A DNA stretch of 41,255 bases, taken from positions 1 through 41,255 of the forward strand of contig CAKQEI010000010.1 in NCBI GenBank assembly GCA_934230115.1, in the 5' to 3' direction. Below the pieces are notes generated by a model. The model had not been told where the DNA came from and did not search any database. It saw only the letters and a program-made list of their open reading frames with translations. The position numbers and the translations under genes are program-made. The DNA is from an uncultured Prevotella sp. (GTDB taxonomy: Bacteria > Bacteroidota > Bacteroidia > Bacteroidales > Bacteroidaceae). Numbering within the stretch: the first letter of the stretch is position 1; every line of letters starts with the position of its first letter. Of the stretch, positions 8,900-16,680 are shown in pieces.

Positions 8900-9202
8900 A
8901 TGACAGAAAAGAAAGCAACAAAGAAGACCGCAACCAAGAAGGCTGTAGCTACTAAGACTACTACTACCACTAAGCGTGCGGCTGCAAAGAAAGTTGAAGT
9001 GGAAGTAGCTATTAGCGCAGAGAACGCTGGATTCCGCGCAGGTGACGTTTACCAGGCTTTGGCAGCAAGCGAAAAGCCATTGAGCGTAGCCGAGATTGCA
9101 AAGGCAGCCAACATCACAAACGAAGAGGTTTACCTCGGAATTGGCTGGCTCTTGAAGGAAGGCAAAGTGAAGAACGAGGAAAACCTCGTGACACTCGCCT
9201 AA
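8900..9202 (+). CDS. Winged-helix protein with histone-H1-like basic tail (DUF2582-like)
   Basis: A 100-residue protein in two parts. Residues 1 to about 33 are almost wholly Lys, Ala and Thr in repeated ATKK/KKA motifs, like the tails of histone H1 and bacterial H1-like proteins. Residues 34-100 form a small helix-turn-helix (GDVYQALAASEKPLSVAEIAKAANITNEEVYLGIGWLLKEGKVK), resembling the DUF2582 winged helix. It probably binds DNA, perhaps with a nucleoid role, but this is inference. It has its own promoter element and a terminator directly after, so it is monocistronic. Lysine codons AAG and AAA alternate in the tail. Confidence 0.8.
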   Translation: MTEKKATKKTATKKAVATKTTTTTKRAAAKKVEVEVAISAENAGFRAGDVYQALAASEKPLSVAEIAKAANITNEEVYLGIGWLLKEGKVKNEENLVTLA

Positions 9203-9244
9203 TAACACTCCCAAGAAGAGACTGTTAGATTTTTTTACGATAAA

Positions 9245-9295
9245 GGAGCTGCAAGCACGCCGCCACAAGAGAGACGTGCCTACAGCTCTTTTTTT
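9245..9295 (+). terminator. Intrinsic terminator after the H1-like gene
   Basis: GAGCTG (9246-9251) pairs with CAGCTC (9283-9288) and GCACG (9255-9259) with CGTGC (9275-9279), followed by seven T residues. Confidence 0.85.
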
Positions 9296-9337
9296 CGTTT
9301 GGCAATCCTTATTTTTCGTTTAACAACCCTAAGCCAT

Positions 9338-9703
9338 ATGAATTACGGTGACGAGATTATTGCGGTTTTATACGAGGCTGGCAACGACGGACTGTCGGTG
9401 CATAAAATCGCTATTCACATACACAATGCCCACAACACGCTGTTCTCGCCGATAGCGTTCGCCGAGGTGCGGCTGAAAGTGCAAACGTGGCTACTGCGCA
9501 ACTCGCGCGCCACCGACTCGCCCGTGATACATTGCGGCAAGCGCGGCAAATACCGCATCAACCTCGCCTCGCCACATCTGCGGCAAAAACTGTTGGAATT
9601 CGGCGAATCGACATTCTCGCAAAATTCAACCGACTCCAAGCAAAATGGCACCAAAAGCCAAGCCTCACTCTACGACGAATTGTTTGGAGATAGCGAATTG
9701 TAA
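9338..9703 (+). CDS. Small winged-helix-like protein, unrecognised
   Basis: This 121-residue protein is not one I recognise. The frame is open from a TTG at 9299, but that lies just past the terminator T run; the ATG at 9338 (MNYGDEIIAVLYEAGNDGLSVHKIAIHIHNA) is the better start. The N-terminal 60 residues have the helix pattern of a winged helix, ending in a strand pair around VIHCGKRGKYRINL. The C-terminal third is polar and ends SLYDELFGDSEL. It may be another DNA-binding factor beside the H1-like gene, but the two share no obvious sequence. No promoter is apparent in the short gap. Confidence 0.6.
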   Translation: MNYGDEIIAVLYEAGNDGLSVHKIAIHIHNAHNTLFSPIAFAEVRLKVQTWLLRNSRATDSPVIHCGKRGKYRINLASPHLRQKLLEFGESTFSQNSTDSKQNGTKSQASLYDELFGDSEL

Positions 9704-9767
9704 GAAGAAAAATAGATATTGGAAAATTTTTACCACAAAAAACAACCCTCGTCTCATATATTTTACT

Positions 9768-9775
9768 TATCTTTG
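9768..9775 (+). promoter_or_regulatory. -7 promoter element of the mannose-1-phosphate guanylyltransferase gene
   Basis: TATCTTTG matches TAnnTTTG, 49 bases before the ATG at 9825. Confidence 0.5.
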
Positions 9776-9824
9776 CAATTAAGTTTTCATCGAAAAATTA
9801 ATCGCAACTAAAAACATAAAAGAC

Positions 9825-10892
9825 ATGGCGCAAGTTAGTAATCACCTCGTTATTATGGCTGGCGGCGTTGGTAGCCGTTTCTGGCCTATGAGTACGGTCG
9901 ACCGTCCAAAACAGTTTATCGACATCCTTGGCGTGGGTCGCACACTGCTGCAGCTCACTTACGACCGCTTCAAGTCCATCTGCCCTGTGGAGAACGTGTG
10001 GGTAGTGACCAACAAGAAATATGCCGACATCGTGCGCGAGCAGCTGCCCGAGGTGCCACAGCAGAACATTCTGCTTGAACCTTGCCGCCGCAACACAGCT
10101 CCATGCATAGCCTATGTGAGCTGGCACATAAAGTCGATAGACCCCAAAGCCAACGTAGTGGTTACACCAAGCGACCACATCGTGACCGACACCGACGAGT
10201 TCCGCCGCATCATAAAGTCGTGCCTTAAGTTTACAGCCGAAACCGACGCCATCGTGACGCTCGGCATGAACGCCACACGCCCCGAAACAGGCTATGGCTA
10301 CATACAGGCCGACCTCTCCACAGCCTCGCCACGCAACAAGGAAATCTACCGTATCGACTCCTTCCGCGAGAAGCCCGACCTGCAGACTGCCAAGGAATAC
10401 ATCTCCCACAAGAATTACTTCTGGAACGCTGGCATATTCATTTGGAGCGTGTCGACCATTGTCAACGCCTTCCGCGTCTACAATCCGTCAATAAGCAAGA
10501 TTTTCGAGAGTATGCTGAGCATCTACGGCACACCAGAGGAGCAGGAGATGATCGACCGCCGCTATCCCGAATGCGAGAACATCTCGGTAGACTACGCCAT
10601 CATGGAGAAGGCGGAGGAAATATTCGTATGTCCGGCTAACTTCGGATGGAGCGACCTCGGCACATGGACCTCGCTCATGCTCCAAACCAAGCACGACCTC
10701 TACGGCAACACAGCCATCGGAGAAAACGTGAAATTCTATGAGTCGCACAACTGCATTGTACACACCACCCAGGAAAAGAAAGTTGTTGTGCAGGGTCTCG
10801 ACGGCTACATCATCGCCGAGAAAGACGACTGTCTGCTTGTGTGCAAACTGGCGGAAGAACAAAGAATAAGACAGTTTGCGGAAGAGGAATAA
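9825..10892 (+). CDS. Mannose-1-phosphate guanylyltransferase
   Basis: It makes GDP-mannose from GTP and mannose-1-phosphate for glycans and GDP-fucose. The 355 residues cover the nucleotidyltransferase domain and a short left-handed beta-helix end, without the isomerase domain of bifunctional ManC/AlgA enzymes. The signature GGVGSRFWP is at 13-21 with PKQF at 28-31, followed by the substrate-binding FREKP and the NAGIFIWS segment. The C terminus, HTTQEKKVVVQGLDGYIIAEKDDCLLVC, is typical. No other sugar-nucleotide gene is nearby. A heptameric repeat element begins directly at its stop codon. Confidence 0.93.
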   Translation: MAQVSNHLVIMAGGVGSRFWPMSTVDRPKQFIDILGVGRTLLQLTYDRFKSICPVENVWVVTNKKYADIVREQLPEVPQQNILLEPCRRNTAPCIAYVSWHIKSIDPKANVVVTPSDHIVTDTDEFRRIIKSCLKFTAETDAIVTLGMNATRPETGYGYIQADLSTASPRNKEIYRIDSFREKPDLQTAKEYISHKNYFWNAGIFIWSVSTIVNAFRVYNPSISKIFESMLSIYGTPEEQEMIDRRYPECENISVDYAIMEKAEEIFVCPANFGWSDLGTWTSLMLQTKHDLYGNTAIGENVKFYESHNCIVHTTQEKKVVVQGLDGYIIAEKDDCLLVCKLAEEQRIRQFAEEE

Positions 10893-11200
10893 GAATTTTG
10901 AATTTTGAGTTTTGAGTTTTGAATTGTCGGCAAAGCCGATTAGGAATTAATCAATTTTGAGTTTTGAATTGTCGGCAAGGCCGATTAGAAATTAATCAAT
11001 TTTGAGTTTTGAATTGTCGGCAAAGCCGATTAGAAATTAATCAATTTTGAGTTTTGAGTTTTGAATTGTCGGCAAGGCCGATTAGAAATTAATCAATATT
11101 TTGAGTTTTGAATTGATTAATCAAAAGTCAAAACTCAAAACTGAACAATTCAAAATCGCCAACGGCGACAATTCAAAACTCAAAACTCAAAACTCAAAAT
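10890..11200. repeat. Composite heptamer repeat element, long form
   Basis: The gap between two convergent genes is filled by this element. It holds four units, each made of 7-bp steps (TTTTGAG/TTTTGAA), then the micro-hairpin GTCGGCAA(A/G)GCCGAT, then ATTAGRAATTAATCAA. The hairpins start at 10926, 10971, 11016 and 11068: the spacing is 45, 45 and 52, the last being one heptamer longer. From about 11113 the steps appear in the reverse orientation (AAAACTC) around a second micro-hairpin, TCGCCAACGGCGA (11156-11168). The whole can fold back on itself. A short form of the same element lies at 41001-41157. Confidence 0.9.
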
Positions 11201-11841
11201 TATTTTTTCTTCAATCCCTTATAAGCCAGAATTCCCACAACCACTACAGCCATTGCCAGCAGCACATAACCGATCTCGTGGCTATATTTCACAGCCTGCT
11301 GATAGACATCCTGAGTAGTCTTGTAGTCGGTGTATTTGTATATTCCCCAACCTATCAGGGCAAGCACGGTGTTCCACACTCCCGCGCCCAATGTAGTATA
11401 AATCAAAAATTTGCCAACGCGCATTCCCGACAGTCCAGCCGGAATACTGATGAGCTGACGCACAGCCGGCACCAAGCGGCCGAAGAATGTAGAGGCAGCA
11501 CCATGCTCACGGAAGAAAGACTCCGCCTTCTCCACCTTCTCGCGGTCGATAAGACACATGTGGCCGATGCGGCTGTCTGCAAACTTATACACGATGGGGC
11601 GACCCAACCACTTTGCCAGATAATAATTCACAAGCGCGCCAAGGTCGGCACCGATAGTGGCAAACACCACCACAAGCACAAAACTCATGCCGCTGTTTGG
11701 GTCCATAGCCTTCCAAGCGGCAGGCGGCACAACCACCTCCGAAGGGAAAGGCACAAACGAACTCTCAATAGCCATAAAAAGCGTGACAACCCAATAGTTC
11801 AGGTTGTCGAGAATCCAAAGGAAAAGATCTGCTGAATTCAT
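11200..11841 (-). CDS. DedA-family membrane protein
   Basis: A 213-residue inner-membrane protein of the DedA (SNARE-associated, PF09335) family, whose members include lipid scramblases such as those for undecaprenyl phosphate. Visible marks are the re-entrant segment ESSFVPFPSEVVVPPA with its acidic residues and prolines, and the second FFGRLVPAVRQLISIPAG with the essential Arg residues. Four or five hydrophobic segments can be seen, the last at the C terminus before YKGLKKK. The gene begins 28 bases after the TPR gene's stop codon and is probably in its operon. Confidence 0.92.
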   Translation of the reverse strand: MNSADLFLWILDNLNYWVVTLFMAIESSFVPFPSEVVVPPAAWKAMDPNSGMSFVLVVVFATIGADLGALVNYYLAKWLGRPIVYKFADSRIGHMCLIDREKVEKAESFFREHGAASTFFGRLVPAVRQLISIPAGLSGMRVGKFLIYTTLGAGVWNTVLALIGWGIYKYTDYKTTQDVYQQAVKYSHEIGYVLLAMAVVVVGILAYKGLKKK

Positions 11842-11869
11842 TGTTTTCTGTTCTTTGTTTTTTTTATTT

Positions 11870-13294
11870 CTACTTGTTTTCTTTACTTATCTCATAATCA
11901 TAATAGTCCTTCGGATCCATGCCCTCAGGGAAGTCCATGCCCAATACCTTGCGCACCTCATGCGGGCACATCTCGCAAGCCATGCGCAAGAGCTCAAGAT
12001 AATTATCCCTACGCTTCATCCGTTTGCAGCAAGCCGCAAGATAGGCAAGCGCCAAATGGTCGTTGTCGGAATAGTTGTCTTCATACGACCTGAACATACG
12101 GTAGGCCACCGACGGATAGCCACAGTCGAACACCGACATCGCTATGCGGAAAAACACCTCTGGAGAATACGACGACGAGTGCAAAACCTCCATGAAAGTA
12201 GCAATTGCCTCCTTCGACCTGCCATGCTCCAGCAGAATATGCCCTTTCACCACCATCGCATCCTTGTTGTCCTTTTGCTCCTTAATAACCTTGTCGATGC
12301 ACGACAAGGCATTGTCCACCTGGTCGAGCTGCGAATAGGTGAAAGCCATGCATTGCAACACCTCGCTTGTGCCCATCCCCTCTTTTTCCATAATCTCAGC
12401 CGCCTTCTCGTAGTAGGGCAAAGCCTCCTCGGGCTTGCCCATATTAAGCATACAGTTGCCAATGAACAACATCGCGCCGCCATCCTCGAAGGGAATGAGT
12501 TCGGAATAACGCTTGTAGTACTTAATAGCCTCGGCAAAGTTGCCAAGCGAGAAGAGTCCGTTGGCCTTGTTGAGCACCGCCTCATAGTCGTCGGGATTGA
12601 TGGCAATGGAATATTCGCTCGAAGTGATTGCATCGTTGATGCGGTTGTCCATAAACTGCGACGCAGCAAGCGAGTTCCAGTATTTTGCCGAGTAAGGGTC
12701 TTCGTCAATAAGCTTCTCGAATATTTCCTCACTCTGCCCGTAGTCGCCCTTAGTATAGGCGATGCGCGCCTTAAGCTCGCGATAGTCTGCCAGGTCGGGT
12801 TCGTCCGAACGTTCAAGCCACTGTGCAGCCTTGTCGGGCTGACCATAGTCGACGAACAGCGTGGCCACGTCGAGCACATAGTCGGGCAGGTCGTCCTCGT
12901 CTACCACATCCATGCTGTCCTGCAGAAAGCGGTCGGCCTCCTCCACCTCGTCGCCTGCAATCATTATCTCAGCCTTAAGATAGATGCAATCGAGGTCGGT
13001 TTGGTCGCTAATCTGCCCCACATACTTGCAAGCCAAATCCGCGTTCTTTTCGTCGATAAGGGCCATGCGTCCACGAAACACCAGCGGCAAGGCAGAACCC
13101 GGATGCAAGCGTATGGCATAGTCGAGCGCAGCAATAGCCTCTTTCAACTTGCCGTGGCTGTAGTAGTACTCGGCAATGTCCGTAAGCTCCTGCGACTCGA
13201 AATACTCGTCCTTGCCCAAGCCGAGCGAGCGTTCGTAGCGGTCGAGAAATTCGCGGAAATCTTTTGTGTTGAAATAATCTTCTTTGTTGTCCAT
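11870..13294 (-). CDS. Tetratricopeptide-repeat protein
   Basis: A 474-residue soluble protein built largely of TPR-type helix pairs. Clear repeats include LTDIAEYYYSHGKLKEAIAA, YWNSLAASQFMDNRINDAI, VLNKANGLFSLGNFAEAIKYY, LFIGNCMLNMGKPEEALPYY and VVKGHILLEHGRSKEAIA, each with the usual small and aromatic positions. There is no signal peptide or membrane segment. TPR proteins are scaffolds, and the partner here is unknown. It lies between glnS and the DedA gene on the same strand; the glnS gap is filled by a 130-bp palindromic element. Confidence 0.85.
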   Translation of the reverse strand: MDNKEDYFNTKDFREFLDRYERSLGLGKDEYFESQELTDIAEYYYSHGKLKEAIAALDYAIRLHPGSALPLVFRGRMALIDEKNADLACKYVGQISDQTDLDCIYLKAEIMIAGDEVEEADRFLQDSMDVVDEDDLPDYVLDVATLFVDYGQPDKAAQWLERSDEPDLADYRELKARIAYTKGDYGQSEEIFEKLIDEDPYSAKYWNSLAASQFMDNRINDAITSSEYSIAINPDDYEAVLNKANGLFSLGNFAEAIKYYKRYSELIPFEDGGAMLFIGNCMLNMGKPEEALPYYEKAAEIMEKEGMGTSEVLQCMAFTYSQLDQVDNALSCIDKVIKEQKDNKDAMVVKGHILLEHGRSKEAIATFMEVLHSSSYSPEVFFRIAMSVFDCGYPSVAYRMFRSYEDNYSDNDHLALAYLAACCKRMKRRDNYLELLRMACEMCPHEVRKVLGMDFPEGMDPKDYYDYEISKENK

Positions 13295-13307
13295 CCCTAT
13301 ATAATAT

Positions 13308-13437
13308 AATGTTAAGTGTTTTATTTGAGAATATTAAATGTTAAATGTTAAGTGTTAAATTGACGGCACAAAACATCCCCGCCAACTTAACATTTAACAT
13401 TTAACACATAACATTAAAAAATAAAGCACTTAACATT
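13308..13437. repeat. Nested heptamer palindrome between glnS and the TPR gene
   Basis: Outer arms (13308-13325 and 13420-13437) agree at 17 of 18 bases. The inner arms are made of 7-bp steps (GTTAAAT/GTTAAGT on one side, TTAACAT on the other). The centre holds GACGGC and CCCCGCC. The element starts 13 bases from the TPR start codon and ends 8 bases from the glnS stop codon, so it fills the gap. Confidence 0.85.
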
Positions 13438-13445
13438 TATGAAAA

Positions 13446-15155
13446 CTATTTGTTTTTCTTAGCGTCCTTCAGGCTCACAGTCTTGTTGAACACAAGGTGT
13501 TCGGCTGTAGAGTCGAGGTCGGCCATGAAGTAGCCAATGCGCTGGAACTGGAGATACTCGCCCGGCTTGCGCTCGGCTGCATACTCCTCCACGTAGCACT
13601 CGTTGAGCGTAGTGAGGCTCTCGGGGTTGAGCAGCTCGTGGAACTCGCGCTCGTCGGCACCCATATCGGCCACAGTGAAGAGGTGGTCGTAGATACGCAC
13701 CTCTGCCTTCTTGCAGTGGTCGGCCGACACCCAGTGGAGCGTGCCCTTAACCTTGCGGTTGGCACCCTCAAGTCCGCTCTTGCTCAGCGGGTCGTATTCA
13801 GCCTGAATCTCTGTGATGTTGCCGTCGGCATCCTTTGTGCATCCAGTGCACTTCACGATGTAGGCGTTCTTCAGGCGCACTTCCTTGCCCGGAGTCATGC
13901 GGAAGAACTTCTTCGGAGCATCCTCCATAAAGTCCTCGCGCTCAATCCAGAGGTTCTTCGAGAATGTGATGGTGTGTGTGCCGTCGGCCTCGTTCTCCGG
14001 ATTGTTAACGGCCTCCATCTCCTCGCTCTCGCCGTCGGGATAGTTGGTGATGACGAGCTTCACAGGGTCGAGCACAGCCGACACTCGCAGCGAGCGCTTG
14101 TTAAGGTCCTCGCGCACGGCAGCCTCAAGCAGCTCCACCTCATTGAGGGCGTCGAACTTGGTGTAGCCGATGGAGTCGATAAACTTGCGTATAGACTCTG
14201 GTGAGTAGCCGCGGCGGCGCATACCCGAGATTGTAGGCATACGTGGGTCGTCCCATCCCGACACCACACCCTCGTTGACAAGAGCCAGAAGCTTGCGCTT
14301 TGACATCATGGTGTAGGTGAGGTTGAGTCGGTTGAACTCAATCTGTCGCGGACGGAAGTCGTTTATATTCTCAGTCTCGCCGCGCATCTCCTTGAGGAAG
14401 TCGATGAACTTGTCGTAGAGCGGACGGTGGGGCACAAACTCAAGCGTGCAGATTGAGTGGGTCACCCCCTCGAAGAAGTCGCTCTGTCCGTGTGCAAAGT
14501 CATACATCGGGTAGGCGTTCCACTTAGTGCCGGTGCGGTGGTGCGGAGTGTGGATGATGCGGTAGATGATAGGGTCGCGGAAGTGCATGTTGGGGTTAGC
14601 CATGTCGAGCTTGGCTCGCAGCACCATGCTTCCCTCCACAGCCTCTGGAGTGTTCATCTGCTTGAACAGCTCAAGGCTCTCCTCCACGGGGCGGTCGCGG
14701 TAGGGCGAGTTCACACCAGGAGTAGTCGGCGTGCCTTTCTGCTCGGCTATCTGCTCGGCAGTCTGCTCGTCGATATAAGCGTGTCCGTTCTTGATCATCC
14801 ACAATGCAAACTCCCAGAGCTTGTCGAAATAGTCGGAGGCATAATAAATGTTGCCCCACTTGAATCCGAGCCATGAGATGTCGTTGAGGATGTTCTCCAC
14901 ATATTCGTTGTTCTCCTTGGTAGGGTTGGTATCGTCGAAACGTATGTTGCACACGCCGTTGTATTTCTCAGCCACACCGAAGTCCATGCAGATAGCCTTG
15001 GCATGTCCGATGTGCAGGTAGCCGTTGGGCTCTGGCGGGAAACGTGTCTGAATGCGTCCTCCGTTCTTGCCTTCTGCCAAGTCCTGCTCCACAAGCTGCT
15101 CCACAAAACTCAGGTTCTTCTTCTCTTCAACTGGTTTTTCTTCTGTTATTGCCAT
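13446..15155 (-). CDS. glnS: Glutamine--tRNA ligase
   Basis: It charges tRNA-Gln directly. The 569 residues match bacterial GlnRS. The class I HIGH motif is in FPPEPNGYLHIGH (39-51), and the KMSKS loop reads MMSKRKL at 283-289, both standard for GlnRS. The C-terminal beta-barrel anticodon-binding domain is present, ending in YFMADLDSTAEHLVFNKTVSLKD. The N-terminal extension is short, as usual outside enterobacteria. It has a good promoter and is probably the first gene of an operon with the TPR and DedA genes. Confidence 0.97.
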   Translation of the reverse strand: MAITEEKPVEEKKNLSFVEQLVEQDLAEGKNGGRIQTRFPPEPNGYLHIGHAKAICMDFGVAEKYNGVCNIRFDDTNPTKENNEYVENILNDISWLGFKWGNIYYASDYFDKLWEFALWMIKNGHAYIDEQTAEQIAEQKGTPTTPGVNSPYRDRPVEESLELFKQMNTPEAVEGSMVLRAKLDMANPNMHFRDPIIYRIIHTPHHRTGTKWNAYPMYDFAHGQSDFFEGVTHSICTLEFVPHRPLYDKFIDFLKEMRGETENINDFRPRQIEFNRLNLTYTMMSKRKLLALVNEGVVSGWDDPRMPTISGMRRRGYSPESIRKFIDSIGYTKFDALNEVELLEAAVREDLNKRSLRVSAVLDPVKLVITNYPDGESEEMEAVNNPENEADGTHTITFSKNLWIEREDFMEDAPKKFFRMTPGKEVRLKNAYIVKCTGCTKDADGNITEIQAEYDPLSKSGLEGANRKVKGTLHWVSADHCKKAEVRIYDHLFTVADMGADEREFHELLNPESLTTLNECYVEEYAAERKPGEYLQFQRIGYFMADLDSTAEHLVFNKTVSLKDAKKNK

Positions 15156-15230
15156 ATATTTTTCTCTTTTTTATGTTTCGCTGCTATGATATTATAATAG
15201 CTGCAATATATTTATTATAATATGTGATTG

Positions 15231-15261
15231 CAAAGTTACTGTTTTTTACGGAAATAACAAA
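15231..15261 (-). promoter_or_regulatory. glnS promoter, TTTG-N19-TAACTTTG
   Basis: On the minus strand TTTG (15258-15261) and TAACTTTG (15231-15238) are 19 bases apart. The leader to the ATG at 15155 is about 70 bases and is very AT-rich. Confidence 0.7.
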
Positions 15262-15312
15262 GAAATATTCATTTTGACAGAAAGAATTTTATCTTGCAGG
15301 AAGGAATTGATT

Positions 15313-15420
15313 CTCTCGGCAGGAAGATTTATTTCTCTCGGCAGAGAAAAAAAACTCTCTCGGCAGAGAAAAAAAACTCTCTCGGCAGAGAAAAAAAACT
15401 CTCTCGGCAGGAAAAAAAAC
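15313..15420 (-). repeat. Five tandem 22-bp repeats, each a terminator-like hairpin with T run
   Basis: The core CGGCAG starts at 15317, 15339, 15361, 15383 and 15404, so the period is 22, 22, 22 and 21. On the minus strand each central copy reads CTCTGCCGAGAGAG followed by about eight T residues: CTCT pairs with AGAG, a mini-hairpin with a T run. The array begins 7 bases after the primase stop codon and lies upstream of the glnS promoter, so it could insulate glnS from the primase operon. Confidence 0.85.
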
Positions 15421-15426
15421 ACGGTT

Positions 15427-16641
15427 TCATTGCGACGCATACCACTCGCCCACATCCTTGCAGCCCACGGGCAGTTGGTGGTGCTCCAGCGTGGGCAGCA
15501 CCTCCTTGAGTTGCATGAAGAGGCGTTCGCCAGGAGCGTCGCGGTCGGGATACATGTGGAACGTTGTGCCGAGCCGTTGCTCCAACCCCTTAAGCATCAG
15601 CTTGTCGTCGTGGCCCAAAAGCGTGGCCGATGGTATGGCTATCGTCTTGTGTCCGGCAGAGAGCATAGCCCAGCAGTCGCTTGCGCCCTCGGTGATGTAG
15701 AGTGGCTCCCCGGGGCGCAGCATGGCCGTGACGGGCAGGTTGTAGATGGAGCAGCGTGAGCCATAGGGGAAGCGGAAGCGGGGAGCAGACCCACATCCGG
15801 ACAAAGCCAAAGCCCCTCCCCCGTAGGGAGGGGAGTTATATGCATTTGTGTGGCAATCCTTTTTGTCGGAGCAATCCTTTTTGTCGGAGCAATCCTTTTT
15901 GTCGGAGCAATCCTTTTTGACGGAGCAATCCTTTTTGACGGAGCAATCCTTTTTGACGGAGCAATCCTTTTTGTCGGGTTTATCATTTGTGTGGCAAGAG
16001 TCTTTGTCTGGCTTACGGTAGTCAAGGTTGCGGTACTGAATTCCTATCAGTCGGCCCTCAACATCGAAGTAAGGGATTTGCAGCCAATGCGTCCCCTCGC
16101 GGTCGGTCCACGACGACAAGCGGCACCATCTCACCACACGCTCATCCAACCTTCGCTCTGTGAAAAGAAACTCGCGCGCCTTGTCGCTGAGCCACGGATG
16201 CTCAAAGTATCGGGCATAACGCGCAGCGTCGAACGCAGGCTTTTGGGCGGCTGAATTGGAAGCAGCGGCGGCCGAATTGGAAGCAGCGGCAGCCAAATTG
16301 GAAGCAGCGGCGGCTGAACCGCAGCCTGCTGCGTCCGAACCAGAGCCATTGCTCTGCGTTGCGTTTCTTTCCTCCACAACGACGTTGTGCCTGTCGGCAA
16401 GCCATCGGCAGGCATCGGGGAACGACTTTCCAAGATAGCGCATTGTGAGGTCGATGGTGCCGCCCGAAGCTCCGCACACGAAGCAGCGGAATGTGTTGCG
16501 CGAGGTGCAGAAAGAGAGACTCGCGTGGTGGTCGTCGTGGAAAGGGCACAGGCACTTGTGGCGGTTGACGCTGAGTCCGAGTCGCCCTGCCACCTCCTCA
16601 ATGGGCAGCGAGCGAAGTCTGATAATTGTATCTTTATTCAT
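15427..16641 (-). CDS. CHC2 zinc-finger / TOPRIM primase-like protein with repeat insertions
   Basis: A 404-residue primase-like protein. The CHC2 zinc ribbon is at 30-65 (Cys32, His35, Cys53, Cys56 in CPFH...FRCFVC). The TOPRIM domain is at about 310-400, with Glu318 in YITEGASD and the acidic pair Asp366 and Asp368 in PDRDAPG. Catalytic residues look intact; no helicase domain follows, unlike DnaG. The linker between zinc ribbon and core holds three 7-residue Ala-Ser-Asn repeats (about 109-132). A second insertion at about 225-263 holds seven KKDC units, then an in-frame GC palindrome (NSPPYGGG). Such short primases are typical of mobile elements. It follows the ATPase gene by 39 bases. Confidence 0.85.
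   Translation of the reverse strand: MNKDTIIRLRSLPIEEVAGRLGLSVNRHKCLCPFHDDHHASLSFCTSRNTFRCFVCGASGGTIDLTMRYLGKSFPDACRWLADRHNVVVEERNATQSNGSGSDAAGCGSAAAASNLAAAASNSAAAASNSAAQKPAFDAARYARYFEHPWLSDKAREFLFTERRLDERVVRWCRLSSWTDREGTHWLQIPYFDVEGRLIGIQYRNLDYRKPDKDSCHTNDKPDKKDCSVKKDCSVKKDCSVKKDCSDKKDCSDKKDCSDKKDCHTNAYNSPPYGGGALALSGCGSAPRFRFPYGSRCSIYNLPVTAMLRPGEPLYITEGASDCWAMLSAGHKTIAIPSATLLGHDDKLMLKGLEQRLGTTFHMYPDRDAPGERLFMQLKEVLPTLEHHQLPVGCKDVGEWYASQ
15813..15833. repeat. GC-rich palindrome inside the primase gene
   Basis: CCCCTCCC (15813-15820) and GGGAGGGG (15826-15833) flank 5 bases. The same core, with GGGAGGGGA on its right side, occurs in two gaps at 23243-23269 and 29528-29564. Here it is inside a reading frame and in phase. 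Confidence 0.8.
15853..15978. repeat. Seven tandem 18-bp repeats in the primase gene
   Basis: Seven contiguous 18-bp units (GCAATCCTTTTTGTCGGA with GTC/GAC variation) encode KKDCSV or KKDCSD on the minus strand. The unit is a multiple of three, so copy-number change would not break the frame. A flanking CHTN coding sequence is present on both sides. Confidence 0.93.
16253..16315. repeat. Three tandem 21-bp repeats in the primase gene
   Basis: Three 21-bp units, GAATTGGAAGCAGCGGCGGC plus one base, with one to two differences each, encode AAAASNS-type heptads in the linker after the zinc ribbon. Confidence 0.88.
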
Positions 16642-16680
16642 AAGGTTCGTTTTTTTTGTAAAATGTATGCAGGCTCCACC

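Noticed and set aside
15313..15978. Regular repeats that could suggest a CRISPR array
   Set aside because: The 22-bp and 18-bp units are contiguous with no unique spacers, and no cas genes are present.
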